From Chiridota heheva (taxonomy: Eukaryota > Echinodermata > Holothuroidea > Apodida > Chiridotidae): 64,000 nucleotides of DNA. Numbering within the stretch: the first letter of the stretch is position 1; each line of letters opens with the position of its first letter. Under the pieces are notes generated by a model. That model was not told the origin of the DNA and did no database searches. It was given only the letters and a program-made list of their open reading frames with translations. This document shows, one piece after another, positions 43,150 to 55,310 of the stretch. The translations under genes and the position numbers were made by a program. The DNA is taken from contig JAIGNY010000895.1 in the NCBI GenBank assembly GCA_020152595.1, positions 687,001 to 751,000 of the forward strand, written 5' to 3'.

Positions 43150-44214
43150 GTGGTGACGAAAAGAGCTCTAGAAAGTGGTGACAAAAAGAGCTATAGAAAG
43201 TGGTGACGAAAAGAGCTCTAGAAAGTGGTGACGAAAAGAGCTCTAGAAAGTGGTGACGAAAAGAGCTCTAGAGAGTGGTGAAGAAAAGAGCTCTAGAAAG
43301 TGGTGAAAAAAAGAGCTCTAGAAAGTGGTGAAGAAAAGAGCTCTAGAAAGTGGTGAAGAAAAGAGTTCAGTGGTGAAGAAAAGAGTTCAGTGGTGACGAA
43401 AAGAGCTCTAGAAAGTAGTGAAGAAAAGAGCTCTAGAAAGTGGTGACGAAAAGAGCTCTAGAAAGTGGTGACGAAATGAGCTCTAGAAAGTGGTGAAGAA
43501 AAGAGTTCTAGAAAGTGGTGAAGAAAAGAGCTCTAGAAAGTGGTGAAGAAAAGAGCTCTAGAAAGTGGTGAAGAAAAGAGCTCTAGAAAGTGGTGTGAAA
43601 AGAACTCTAGCAGGGGTGTGAAAAGAGCTCTAGAAAGTGGTGAAGAAAAGAGTTCAGTGACAAAAAGAGCTCTGAAGTGGTGAAGAAAAGAGCTCTAGAA
43701 AGTGGTGAAGAAAAGAGTTCAAGAAAAGAGCTCTAGAAAGTGGTGACGAAAAGAGCTCTAGAAAGTGGGGACGAAAAGAGCTCTAGAGAGTGGTGAAGAA
43801 AAGAGCTCTAGAAGGTGATAAAGAAAAGAGTTCTAGAAAGTGGTGAAAAAAAGAGCTCTAGAAAGTGGTGAAGAAAAGAGCTCTAGAAAGTGGTGAAGAA
43901 AAGAGCTCTAGAAAGTGGTGACGAAAAGAACTCTAGCAGGGGTGAGGAAAAGAGCTCTAGAAAGTGGTGAAGAAAAGAGTTTAGTGGTAACAAAAAGAGC
44001 TCTAGAAAGTAGTGACGAAAAGAGCTCTAGAAAGTGGTGAAGAAAAGAGCTCTAGAAAGTGGTGAAAAAAAGAGCTCTAGAAAGTGGTGAAGAAAAGAGC
44101 TCTAGAAAGTGGTGACGAAAAGAGCTCTAGAAAGTGGTGAAGAAAAGAGCTCTAGAAAGTGGTGAAGAAAAGGGCCCTAAAAAGTAGTGAAGAAAAGAGC
44201 TCTAGAAAGTGGTA
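43150..44214. repeat. 25-bp minisatellite, about 42 copies, SacI site in nearly every unit
   Basis: The unit is AAAGTGGTGAAGAAAAGAGC followed by TCTAG. GAGCTC recurs in almost every unit. GACGAAAAG and GAAGAAAAG variants alternate. Several truncated units (AAGAGTTCAGTGGTGA) are scattered through it. The purine bias is strong on the + strand. Confidence 0.97.
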
Positions 44215-44315
44215 AAAAACAGTAAATTATGAAAAATAAACATTTCGGTAAATATTAGTACATCTCTTAGTTGATAACCAATTTAAAAGCTTTTACCCAG
44301 ACATTGTAAACAATA

Positions 44316-44930
44316 AGGGTGTTTCGGCTGACGTCACAAGGTCACATGACTTTGTTCACATTGCCATTTTGTGGGGCAATACCACTGTCATCTGCTGTAT
44401 ACTTAATAAGACTTATGTACATTCGCATGTTGTTATGAAAGATTATTTTTGTAAGATGATTATGTCGGAATCTTGCTGTGGCGTTGGTTGCACTAAAAGA
44501 TATGTGCGGGGGAATAAAGACAAATTTTCTCGATTTCCATGTGATCTTGATTGACGTTCAAAGTAGGTTTCTGCTGTTCCACGTGACGGCTTTAACCTAC
44601 GGTTCACACTAGGATTTGCAGCGAGCACTTTATATCAGGTATGTATGCTTTGTGTGAGTATAACGAACAATCAGCTGGCATTAACGTTATCATATACCAG
44701 GTGAAAATATAAAACTGAAGGAAAAAATGAATTTAAATTCGGAATCGAACAAATAATTACAAGTAGTAAAATTCGCTGAAGTGGTACTGGTAGATTAGCA
44801 TGTGTGTGTTTGGTGTACGTGTGATGTGACTGAGCTGTGTGAAGATGCGTGAAACACAACGATGCTGCTGCCCTGCAAAATGGCTGCCAGTTGAGTTAGA
44901 GTCATGTGATGAAATCCCTTTATTGGTGAT
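44316..44930 (+). mobile_element. THAP-domain DNA transposon relic, copy 2
   Basis: The terminus is AGGGTGTTTCGGCTGACGTC. From 44462 it encodes MSESCCGVGCTKRYVRGNKD, then KFSRFPCD, the C-x(2-4)-C and F-x-R-F-P parts of a THAP zinc finger. After a stop and a frameshift, CSEHFIS (about 44617-44637) supplies the C-x2-H end, directly followed by a GTATGT donor-like site. THAP fingers bind DNA in P- and Kolobok-type transposases. The 3' part ends near AAATCCCTTTA. The frame is dead. Confidence 0.8.
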
Positions 44931-45012
44931 TGGAATTAAACTGAAGTAGATTAAAATGCAAACTATAGAATATAAATTTTAACCAAGAATTTCTCTAACT
45001 TTTCTTAAACAG

Positions 45013-45117
45013 AATTGGTGTCATTTGAAGACTCCCGAGACAGCACGACTCCACCAATTGCAATGGGCAACATGGACAAACCTGACTTTCCTCCAACCAA
45101 TAGAAAAATGCAGAAAG
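45013..45117 (+). CDS. INPPL1: Exon 22: linker after the C2-like domain
   Basis: The acceptor is CTTAAACAG|AATTGG and the donor is AGAAAG|GTTTGT. It encodes LVSFEDSRDSTTPPIAMGNM, then DKPDFPPTNRKMQKG. It is Pro- and Ser/Thr-rich with no fold expected. I see no NPxY motif in it. Phase 1 at both ends matches exon 23 across a 15.4-kb intron. Confidence 0.88.
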
Positions 45118-46017
45118 GTTTGTTTAGGTCACCGTATATTTAAGATGCAAGTGATCATTCTTTTTAGAAGCTTCTTTTAATGAATACGGTCGTCTCAAAA
45201 ATAAGAGTTGCCGTCATCGTGGGTTTTTTGTTTGCAGAGCTTGTGTTGAAGCAGTCTAGTAGGGTTGTAATTTCTCACTATCGAGTTTTTACGGATTAAC
45301 AATTTTCACCTTGTACTATGGGTCATATCAGTAAGATGTGAGGGTTGTGCACTTTGTGGCTTGTCCTCCCTCTCATCTCAGCTGTCATTGTGTTTTTTGG
45401 TGTCATTATCCTCCAATTTTTTTCTTTCTTTCAATAACTGTTTTTTTTAATCCTTCACCAACATTGTTTAAGTGAAGAATATCATGATGACCAAGAGGTT
45501 TAGAATCTCTGTCATGCCCGATATTAAATTGTACCTCGTGAAACTACAGGTTGCTTTTGTCATACTCTAGATATTATTCTCTTCAGAATATAAAGCTCCT
45601 TTTGATGTATATAAAATCTCTACCTGTCCGTAATACCATAAACCTTGAAGAATTTTTTTATTTTTTGGGTATAATTTTTGATTTTAATGCTCATCATGTT
45701 AGTGGAAAATATGTTGCAGCTCATGCTGTTAAAGAAGTGGAAGAGAATGAATAACAAAAAAATAATTATTATAATTACAATTTATATAGCGCCAAAATCT
45801 ATGTAAATAATCATTGGTGCTGTACAAATAAAATATTACATGAATACATTTAAAGAATAAAAGTTCAGAAAACTAGCCTGAAAATACTGAGTGTAATTAA
45901 AACATGCAGAAAAAAATATATACAAAGTAACAAGATTTAATATAAGTAAGAATTTGGAAAAACTAAAAGGATTTAAGAACAATACATCTATCGATATAAT
46001 CAACGATAAACTATCAG
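45118..46017. other. Intron, no gene; short dispersed-repeat phrase
   Basis: TTTATATAGCGCCAAAATCT followed by GGTGCTGTACAAATAAA (45780-45835) is a phrase pattern common in invertebrate interspersed repeats. Nothing else was recognised. Confidence 0.35.
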
Positions 46018-46692
46018 TGCTCATCACATCACTTGAATTAATAAGGTAATCAAGTGAATAGATTGGTCAAAGTTGTATGGTTCATTACATTACTTGAATT
46101 TATGAGGTAATCAAGTGAATAGATTGATTAAAGTTGCATGACTCATCACATCACTTGAATTAACGAGGTAATCAAATGAAAAGATCGGTCAAAGTTGCAT
46201 GACTCATCACATCACTTAAATTTATGAAGTTATCTTGTAAATAGATTGGTCAAAGTTGTATGGTTCATCACATCACTTAAATTTATGAGGTAATCAAGTG
46301 AATAGATTGATCAAAGTTGCATGACTTATCACATCGCTTGAATTTATGAGGTAATCAAGTGAATAGATTGTTCAAAGATGCATGACTTATCACATCACTT
46401 AAATTAATGAGGTAATCAAGTGAATAGATTGGTCGAAGTTGTTTGGTTCATCACATTACTTGAATATATGAGGTAATTAAATGAATAGATTGGTCAAAGT
46501 TGCATGACTCATCACATCACTTGGATTAATGAGGTAATCAAGTGAATAGATTGGTCAAAGTTGTATGGTTCATCACATCACTTGAATTTATGAGCTAATC
46601 AAGTGAATAGACTGGTCAAAGTTGCATGACTCATCACATCACTTGAATTAATGAGGTAATCAAGTGAATAGATTGGTTAAAGTTATATGAAT
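46018..46692. repeat. 61-bp minisatellite, about 11 copies
   Basis: Each unit carries CTCATCACATCACTTGAATT, AATGAGGTAATCAAGTGAAT and AGATTGGTCAAAGTTGCATG. Alternate units tend to end TTGTATGG or TTGCATGA, hinting at a 122-bp higher-order unit. Confidence 0.95.
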
Positions 46693-47229
46693 ATTCATCT
46701 TAAATGGGTTTCAATAGTGTTGCATATATAATGAATCTTATAGTGCTGTGTTCTTGCTATTAAATTTAGCGCTAAGGAAATGCCTTGAAGCTGCAAAAAT
46801 GTTTAAATTTCAGAGATAGATTTTAGAAATTGCATAATGTGTGTTTGGTTGTTCACATAGAGTCTTACAAGCGACTTGGAATGGCAAAAATGACATAAAA
46901 ACATAAAGTAAAAGAGATGTGTCTGTACTTAGTGAGCATGATTTTGAATTAACTTGTTAATCATCATACCAATGCCATAACTACCCAATTCAAAATAGTC
47001 AGGCTGGAGTAGACAGCTAGATGCTGCATTGACGCATTAGATAACTTTTCAACATAGATCATGCTTCAGAAACTAGAATACTATGGATTGGGAAAAATCA
47101 TAAACTTCTCATTAATTATGCCATTGAGTATGGTGATCGTTTAATGGAAAGTTTTAACATTTTGAAGAAACTTAAAATATCATCGGAGATAATGTCATCT
47201 TATAGTAGTTCATTTTGTCAAATTTCATG

Positions 47230-47612
47230 CCGAAAAGTTTCTCTTTAAGCCTACCCGCATCCGACACCTGAGTTAATCGTGATCACTCAGGTATGACAAT
47301 TACCAACCCGACTTCCTGTTTAGTGTATTGTGTTTCCACTCCAAACAAGAAATGTTTATCTTCCATTCCCATGCAAACTACAGCCAAGTAGTCCAAAGCT
47401 ATTTGTGTGTATAAGATTACACAAAGCCAGAGCTGAATAATCAAGGCACTTTTGTGATTGAAATCACTCATCCTGTTAGGTGTCTTAGGAGAGGTTTGTT
47501 TACAAACTGGTGATAAAAATAGCTGTGTATTATAATGCCTGAGGTAATAATATGCATTAACTATGAGTGATTGACGGACCATTTCTCCTGAGGATAGATA
47601 TTACTTCATGTT
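47230..47612 (-). repeat. Dispersed repeat family 'R3', copy 2
   Basis: It is collinear with 11331-11745. The minus strand is open for 99 codons and includes YLAVVCMGMEDKHFLFGVET, then QYTKQEVGLVIVIPE. Confidence 0.7.
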
Positions 47613-47635
47613 AGACAGGACAGACAACTTACTAC

Positions 47636-47856
47636 TTAGTCCTCCTCTTCCACCCCCTCCCTCCCTCTCCACTTTGTTTTTTCACCCTTGCACCTCCTCC
47701 CTCGACCCCTATTTTCTGACTTTTAGTTTTCGTATTTCTCTCATTCTCTCCCTGTTTTTTTTCCTTCCTACCTCTAGAATGATCTAACCTCTTGGGCACA
47801 ATTTGACCCTCGTTGCCATGGTGCCGCTAATCCCTCATCAAACAAACAAACAAAAC
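47636..47856 (+). repeat. LINE 3' end fragment
   Basis: A pyrimidine-rich UTR is followed by GCACAATTTGACCCTCGTTG, CCATGGTGCCGCTAATCCCT and CAAACAAACAAACAAA. It is the same family as 31712-32062. Confidence 0.85.
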
Positions 47857-48061
47857 TAACTACTCATTGCCAAGGGAAAAAATATATTTTTCGGATAGGA
47901 AACAACCTCATCATTAATTACATATTATAGTTTATTACCCCAGAACTTTGTGTAAATCTTTCATGAATTTGCAAGAAAACCATAGGAGGGTTTTCGCACG
48001 CCACATTAGTTACAGAAAACAACTTGTTTAAATTAGAATACGAATGACTGTCCTTAAATAA

Positions 48062-48228
48062 CAGGGCCGTAGGAGCCTATGGGGCCAGTGGGGTCATGTA
48101 CCTCCTCCCCCCTCAATAATATACAAAGTGGTATATTAATAAGTTGATATATTTTAAGAATAACAATGCCATATGAAGAGAAGGGTACGTCTCGGCCCTC
48201 CAATAATCTATGGTCTCCTACGGCCTTG
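48062..48228. mobile_element. hAT-like MITE, GGGCCGTAGGAG ends, 167 bp
   Basis: CAGGGCCGTAGGAG and the complement of CAAGGCCGTAGGAG are inverted ends. The flanks taaataac / gaaataac (allowing one base of overlap with the ends) agree at seven of eight positions. The size and ends are MITE-like. Confidence 0.7.
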
Positions 48229-49950
48229 AAATAACAACCATTTCTTAGCACACTCATTTATAATAGGCTGGGTACATGTTGTATTTCAGACTTAGATTAT
48301 AGTTTACAATTTTTCTAGTTATTTCTACAATAAATGACAATATTATTATTTGGTAATTTTTCTTCCCCTACCACCTCTTTTCAATGTTGGCAAAAGGTTT
48401 TGAATAAATTTCTTAGCCTCTTCACTTTTAAGGCAGTAACCATGCCAACATTGAAGCAGAAGGAATGTAACAGGTGCCAAGTATTTTGTTGGTGATTGTA
48501 GTTTGTTATTTTGTAATTTAATCATGTTTAACATCTACAAGATTATATCTTATATTGTATATTATTCATGTAGTTCATGCATATTCAAATATACCCAGAA
48601 TTATATCAAGGAGCATAATCAAAATGCCTGAGTTGTTCATTGCTATGTACCACAATAGTCAATAGCAGTCATGAATATTCATTTTTATCATTGCTGTTGT
48701 ATGATTGGTCACTTTTGTTATTAAATTAGTGACATCATTGTTTAATAACCATTATCATATTCAATAGTTTATTTAAAATGCATAGATCTTCCATTGCTCT
48801 GGATGGCAATTCTTTCTAGTAGTCATGAATATTCATTTTCATTATCTTTGTAATGTGATTGGTCACTTCAGAAGCGTAAATGTTGCCAAACTAATTGATA
48901 ATTCTTTATCAAATACAACTCATCTTCAAGTATTAATTGAGCATCAATTTATTGTAAATCTTGTATTTATATTTTTATCAAGGTTCTTATGGTGGTGGTT
49001 TATATATTTTTATGTATAAATGTCTTTGAAAAACTGCAAGGGATTAAAAAACAAAAACATTTCTAGTGAATTAATAGCAATAAGAAAAGAAAGTTAGAAA
49101 CTCGACAATGGACATTCAAAGTTATATTCAAATGTTTTTTTATTATGAACATTAAGAATGATTTGCATGTTGCTTTCATTTTTACTTATCTGCATGAAAA
49201 ACTCTATTAACAATGTTATTAGTAATTCAAAATCCACTAAATGTAAATTCATTGTTTTTTATAGCGCAATACCCATATGACCATTTTCTATCCATCATAT
49301 TATAATATAAACTTACCATTCGTCTAAATATGAATTTTAGGTTGAATAACTTTATCCTGGATTTAATATTTTTGTTTGTGGTGAGAGATATATATAGAGG
49401 GGGGGGTGTTTGTAAATGCAACTGACACCTCTAGCATTTCTCTTTGCCATAGTTTATTTAGTCAATAAATCTGCTCAAAAATATACTATTTTGGGGGCAA
49501 TATACTATCTGGTTGATATATCCCCTGTGTACCACTACTCCTATGTGTATCAACACACCCAAGAACTCGTCACTCTTCCCTTCCTGGTACCTGTACATTC
49601 TCCAATTTCTGGGAAATCATGGAAATTGATTACTTTCAGTTTCTAGACCTGTAAGGTCATGGAAATGCCATGAGACATTGGTTGGGGTCCTGGAAAAGTC
49701 ATCAAATTTCAAGAGTGCTGCATTAGCTAGAATTTGTAAGTTCTTGTTGTTTTCCATCCTACCTAAGGTAAATGTGACAGAAATGATTTATTCATGCAGT
49801 AGTTTTTATTTATTTGGAGATGCTCGTTAGTGTTTCATTTCATTATTTTTTTCTTTGGGAGTCATGGAAAAGTCATGGAATTTAGTCAGTTTATATACTT
49901 GCGGGAATTCTGTCCTAATGTAAAAGAAGTGTTTAAAGTGACCTGTATAT
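48229..49950. other. Intron, no gene; duplicated ATGAATATTCAT block
   Basis: AGTCATGAATATTCATTTT...TGATTGGTCACTT occurs twice (near 48668-48715 and 48822-48868), a ~155-bp diverged duplication. The rest is AT-rich with no exon signal. Confidence 0.45.
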
Positions 49951-50290
49951 GCGTGCATGCTGCATGGATGCATGCGTGCTGCGTGGATTTAGCGTACTGC
50001 ATGGCTGTATGCGTGCTGCATGTATGCATGCATGCTGCATGCGTGCTGCATGGCTGCATGCGTGCTGCATGGCTGCATGCGTGCTGCATGGCTGCATGCG
50101 TGCTGCATGGATGCATGCGTGCTGCATGGATGCATGCATGCTGCATGGATGCATGCGTGCTGCATGGATGCATGCGTGCTGCATGGATGCATGCGTGCTG
50201 CATGGATGCATGCGTGCTGCATGCATGCATGGATGCATGCGTGCTGCATGCATGCATGCATGGATGCATCCATGCTGCATGCATGCATGG
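49951..50290. repeat. 19-bp minisatellite of ATGC-type sequence, about 18 copies
   Basis: The unit is GTGCTGCATGGATGCATGC with C/A alternation at GG(C/A)TGC. It lacks stops in all six frames, which explains several overlapping 94-163-residue ORFs rich in Cys/Met/His/Ala. Long alternating purine-pyrimidine runs such as ATGCATGCATGCATGC occur at the right end. Confidence 0.96.
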
Positions 50291-52176
50291 TATTGTTCTT
50301 TTAGGTACCCTTGGCTGGTAAAGTATAATGGGTCTCCTGGAGAAGTTTTAGATCAATTTGCTTGTAATTTGGGAAATTTTTGGTTACATTAAAAGGATTT
50401 CTCCTGTTTGTGCAAATTGGTCTATATCAGCAGCTTTCTTCAGGAACCCGATACAATTATCCCAATCTGGCCTTGTAACAAGCTGCACTCTGCATCTTAT
50501 GAAATCAAGCAAGGCTTCTTAATATATCTCTTTAGAAGAAAAAGCATGATGTGTCTATGTGTCATGTACACTGTGATACTGCTATTGGTAGCATGGAACT
50601 TATACAATTTTTATCTGCTGGCAAAAAAAGACAACTCCCAAGGACAGAAGCTTACTAAGCATATATTTGAAGATCTGCCATTTCATGAAGGGGTGAGCTA
50701 AAGACTTGCAGGCTTTAATTTTTATATGAAATCTATATATTTTGGCAGTAACTATAGAATTGGGTATAATTCCCTTTAAAAACATTTATGTTTAATCATG
50801 CAGTAATATTTAAAATAATTGTATCTGCTGAGGGTATTTACTACCTTTCGATTTCAAAAGCTTTTGAAATTATGCTTACCAGGTTGGTATAAGTTCTGTG
50901 CTACCTAAATATGTGGTATTCAGGGTGCAGACAGTTATCATCGTATGTAAGTGTAGATATTGCCAAGAAAGTATTGATGCTAATATTTGAATAAAGATAG
51001 AAAAAGGGGAAAACATTCTCTAATTGCTTTCTTTACTTTTGTAGAGTTTTCATCATTGTGTAAGCATTATCATTTCAATTCTTTTACTTTAACTGCTATT
51101 TCTGCAATAATTTCATATTTTTGTGAATTTTAAAAGAAAACGTTGGTTGTCATACTTTTCTTTGCTTTATGATTGAGGCCAAAAAGACAAATAGAAATGT
51201 GCATAGTCTTCGGTGAATATCTCGTTCTGTTCAGAAAACGTTACAGTAACAAGTTTTAAAGAGATCACAGATTTAATTTAAAAATGACTGGTAAAAAAAA
51301 TACTATAAAAAGGGTGACATCAAAAACTCAACTTCTTAACAGTTTTCTTGAAAATAAATTGGATTTTTATTTCATTAAAAAAACATTTTTCAAGGCTTCA
51401 AAATTGACAGATACTTCAAAATTTTCAAAAGCTGATAATTATCAAATTTTATTCAGTAATCTTGATTATCAATCAATGTTGATAATCAATTAATAAATAA
51501 TATAATGATACATTTGTTTGCTATTTCATGGGTTTTTGATACTTTTCCTGTGGGATAATTTTTCCTTCCGTGCATTCTAAAATATGTTGTCAGGGGCATT
51601 CCTAGTGAGGGGGTGATACAGTTTGCAACTCACGGGTAAAATTTGACTCAAAAAGGTTTTACTTAAGACCATTCTTCCTTCGCTTGAATCAGTTTGAGGA
51701 CTTGAATTTTGATGTATTTGATAATAATTCTTAAAAAAAGTTAAAGGGAGAAAAAGGGTGAGCGATGAAGCTTCTGGATTTTCTGTATGTGATGGTCAAT
51801 AATTGTGTTCCTTGCTCCGACACACCATCGTTTTGATCTAAAAACACTTCTATCTGCTGTTTTCATTTCCTTTGGATTGTTGTTTTCTTCTTTGATATTC
51901 ACATAAATTAAGTCTTTTCTTTTAAGCTTAGCTTAGTACGAACCATCTAACCATACGCCATGCTGTGCTTGTAATGCGCTAAACGTGAAGTGAGTACAAA
52001 AGCTTTTTGACAAATCAAATCAAACTTGTGTGCCTAACACCATCTTGCTTGCTAATATCACCCAGAAAATTTATTTGAGTTTATCTTCTATGTCACATGG
52101 ATTATTTTCATTTGAATTTTTCTTCTATGTCACATGGATTATTTTCTTTTCTCACTAACTATTAGTAGATTTTCAC
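50291..52176. other. Intron, no gene recognised
   Basis: A 97-residue ORF at 50408-50701 has a hydrophobic stretch (VILLLVAWNLYNFYLLA) but no splice support, family signal or phase fit. At about 51592 CAGGGGCATTCCTAGTGAGG resembles a solitary hAT end. Confidence 0.35.
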
Positions 52177-52667
52177 TAAGGATTAGTTCAGAGGTCAAGC
52201 AAGGTCATCTTATATAGAAGAGGACAATAAAAGAAACGAAATGATGCAGAAAACATTCAAAAATCTTATTCCGTTAAGGAGATATTGAACTTTAAAGTTG
52301 GTGTCTTATTTTGGGTAGAAATGACTGAAATCAGACTAGCTATGGCATTCTGACATTCCATGGCATCTTTGTGTATTTTATTGCATTTTTCCTGAGGTTG
52401 TTTTTGGTTTTCAACCATTGGATATGTTCGGAATGTTTGTTAGTTTTTAATGCAAATACATCAAGATTGTTAAGAAAATCAGGGTGCGGTCTTACATTTC
52501 TATAGTAGACATTCTATGCCAACTGTTTTCATACAAGTTTGTTGCAAATTTAACATTTTAAGATCTTTTGAACAGAAAAAGAGACTGAATGAGTCACTTC
52601 ACTGTTGTATGGTCTTTTTGCCCTCAATTATACAAAGAAGACATGTTTGATCGCTGAACTAATACTT
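52177..52667. mobile_element. Long-TIR MITE copy E
   Basis: The left end is TAAGGATTAGTTCAGAGGTC; the right end is the complement of GTATTAGTTCAGCGATC. The middle differs from other copies and has itself been duplicated downstream (52838-53150). Confidence 0.7.
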
Positions 52668-53150
52668 CACAAAGAATGCAAAACAGTAATTCTTATTTTT
52701 GTTTTATCGTAACTTTTATCAATATAATTTTTTGCCCAGGTTAAAAAGTTGCTCCTGTACAGCAGACAGACCTTGCCAAAAATGTTTCTGTCTGGGTATG
52801 ATGTTTGGTTTTGCGGGGCAACCAGACGAGTTGCATTCTGACATTCCATGCATCTTTGTGTATTTTATTTACATTTTTCCTGAGGTTGTTTTTGGTTTTC
52901 AATCATTGATATGTCTGAATGTTTAGTTTTTGCAATACATCAAGATTGTTAAGAAAATCAGGCGCGGTCTTACATTTCATAGTTTTACAAGTTTGTTGCA
53001 ATTTAATATTTTAAGATCTTTTGAACAGGGCCTCAAATTATACAAAGAAGACATGTTTGAACAAAGAATGGAATACTTACAAAGGAAATTTAGGTTAAAC
53101 TAAAATAAGAGTAATTTAGTAATTTTTTGCCCAGGTAAAAGTGTTGTTCT
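52668..53150. repeat. Diverged tandem duplication of the interior of MITE copy E
   Basis: GCATTCTGACATTCCATG...ATTTTTCCTGAGGTTGTTTT...AGATTGTTAAGAAAATCAGG occurs at 52344-52500 and again at 52833-52965, about 490 bp apart. The second copy shows many small deletions. Confidence 0.8.
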
Positions 53151-53332
53151 GTGCTGAAATTATTTCGTCTGCATGGTTTGTTGATCTCACTTGCCCTCGA
53201 TTGGGTGGGTAGTAAAGGGAAAATACCCCCAGCAGTTGATTGGTCGAAGAAATCACGGCTAAACTCAAGTTAGAAAAGGTCTATGCATGGAATGTTCTTA
53301 AATAGAACAATTTTGTTGACTGTAAAAAAAAT

Positions 53333-54060
53333 CACTTATTACAGATTAAAATGTTCACTACTTATTCTTGTAATGTTCACTAATAATTGGTTAAAAATGT
53401 TCACTTCTGAAGATTACACTTGCCTATTAACATAAATAGTTAATTACTAATAGGTAAAAGGTTTGTAAAAGGTAGAATGTTGAACTCTTAAGGATCATGA
53501 AATGTTCTCTATTATAAACAATTTTATTAATAATAGAAGATCTATTTATGTACCTGAAAAAGGCAAAATTGTTCACTAATGATGATTATTTGTTCTAAGA
53601 AGATCAAATGATCATTTAGTGGTAGACTTCACTGATAATTAAATACTCTTTAAATTGTAGATCAAATGTTAACTATTAAGAGACAAAACATTCACCACAA
53701 TGAGAGACGAATATTCACTAATTATAAAGGAATTGCTTGCAAATGCACGGTTAAATATTCATTTTTCACCTAAAGCAAAACCTACACTTAAGCATTGTGT
53801 TTACTAATAATACAAAATTACCCACTAATAGGTTACTTGGTGAATAACATTATAATTGATAGAGAAATGAGAAATGTTCACAAATAATAAACATATGTTC
53901 ATTAATAAAAACAAATGTTCACTAATAATAGACAAAATGTTCACCAATGATAGAGAAATATTCACTAATAATAGAAAATATTCACTAATATTTGTTAAAT
54001 GTTCACTAATAATAGAGAAATATTCCTCAAGAGTAGAAGAAAATAGTCAGCAATGGTAAG
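53333..54060. repeat. Degenerate ~19-bp AT-rich repeat (TGTTCACTAATAATAGA)
   Basis: Irregular units resemble AAATGTTCACTAATAATAG. They are most regular at 53870-54020 and decay leftward, so the array is older toward 53.3 kb. Confidence 0.75.
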
Positions 54061-54338
54061 ATTGATACTAACTTATGGTAATTTTGTATATTGATATAAA
54101 TTTAAGATCTATTCACTTTAATATATTGCGTTTACTTTATGATGATGTTTTATATAGAATGGTGCCTACTGTGGTATGCTAAGTCTACTAAAGAAACAAA
54201 CTGGTGAAGTAAAAAAACATTTTGATATCTTATTCTGTTAAGTATTTTTTGCATTTCAAATATTTCACCAAAAAGTGGATCTTTTATTAACCAGTTGTGA
54301 AACACTGCTTGGAACTTGGTTTTGAATCGGGGAAGCTA

Positions 54339-54491
54339 CAGTCATGGACAAAAGTATTTCAGCCTTTTTCTTCACCCCTTGTACCAAGTCAACCCCGTCA
54401 ATGTTGGAAGTGAATGTCAGAACTTGCAGGCCAAAGTCATGTCCCAACATTGAAATGGGTGAGAAAGGGTCAAGACTCTTGTCCATAATTG
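54339..54491. mobile_element. Tc1/mariner-type MITE, 153 bp, TA duplication
   Basis: TA dinucleotides flank CAGTCATGGACAAAAGT and the complement of CAATTATGGACAAGAGT (14 of 17 match). The CAGTCATGGACAAAAGTATT start is typical of Tc1-like ends. The interior has its own inverted pair (CCAACATTG / CAATGTTGG). Confidence 0.75.
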
Positions 54492-54980
54492 TAGGTTGAG
54501 AAGTTGAAGCTTTACCGGACTGCCACGGAGGTTTCTCGTTAGAGATCCGTATTTTAAAATATGTTTCTATCCATTAATAATGAATCTGAGATATTCGACA
54601 TTAAAATTTTCTAGGTAATTCCATTTCAAGGAAAGATGTTCTGTTTGACAGATAAAAGTCAGAACATAATTGTTGCTTAATTTAAATATTGAAAAGAACT
54701 GCATTTCTTTCAGGGTTATTCCTACAGATTAACATAATTCATGAATGAATTTATTTTCATGAATTTGAATTTAAGAATATAGCATAAGCTGGTAAATTCT
54801 GAGCACAGTTTGATCAAATGAGAAATTTATTTTGTAATTTGGTTATATAACTCCCATTATTATATGTGTAGTTTTTCTATTTTTCTTAGTATTAAAGGTG
54901 GAGTAGCCATTTCTAAAAACTGGAAAGATTTTGCAAAATTAAAAGATTTTGTTACTTTGCATTCATGTTAGAGATGACTT

Positions 54981-55310
54981 TTTGCTGAAAAGTTTCTCTT
55001 TAACTCTCCCAACACCCGAGTTAATCCTACAAACTCAGGTATGGCAATTACCAACCCGACTTCCTGTACAGTGTATTGTGTTTCCACTCCAAACAATGAT
55101 TGTTTATCTGCCATTCCCATGCACACCACAGCCAAGTAGCCTAAGGTCATTTGTATGTATAAGATTACACCAGGCCAGAGCTGAATATTCTAGGCATTTT
55201 TGTGATTGAAATCACTTATCCATGTTAAGTAGAAGAAATTTGTTTGCAAACTGGTGATAATAGTTGTGTATTATAAGCCTGAGGTGATGTGTGCATTAAG
55301 TATGAATGAT
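54981..55310 (-). repeat. Dispersed repeat family 'R3', copy 3
   Basis: It matches copies 1 and 2 from TGCTGAAAAGTTTCTCTTTA onward. The minus strand keeps YLAVVCMGMADKQSLFGVET, then QYTVQEVGLVIAIPE, open. Confidence 0.7.

Noticed and set aside
49830..50392. Cysteine/histidine-rich ORFs up to 163 residues
   Set aside because: They are artefacts of the 19-bp ATGC-type array, which is open in all six frames.
50408..50701. 97-residue ORF with a hydrophobic segment as a gene or exon
   Set aside because: It has no recognisable family, no phase match to exons 22/23 and no supporting splice sites.
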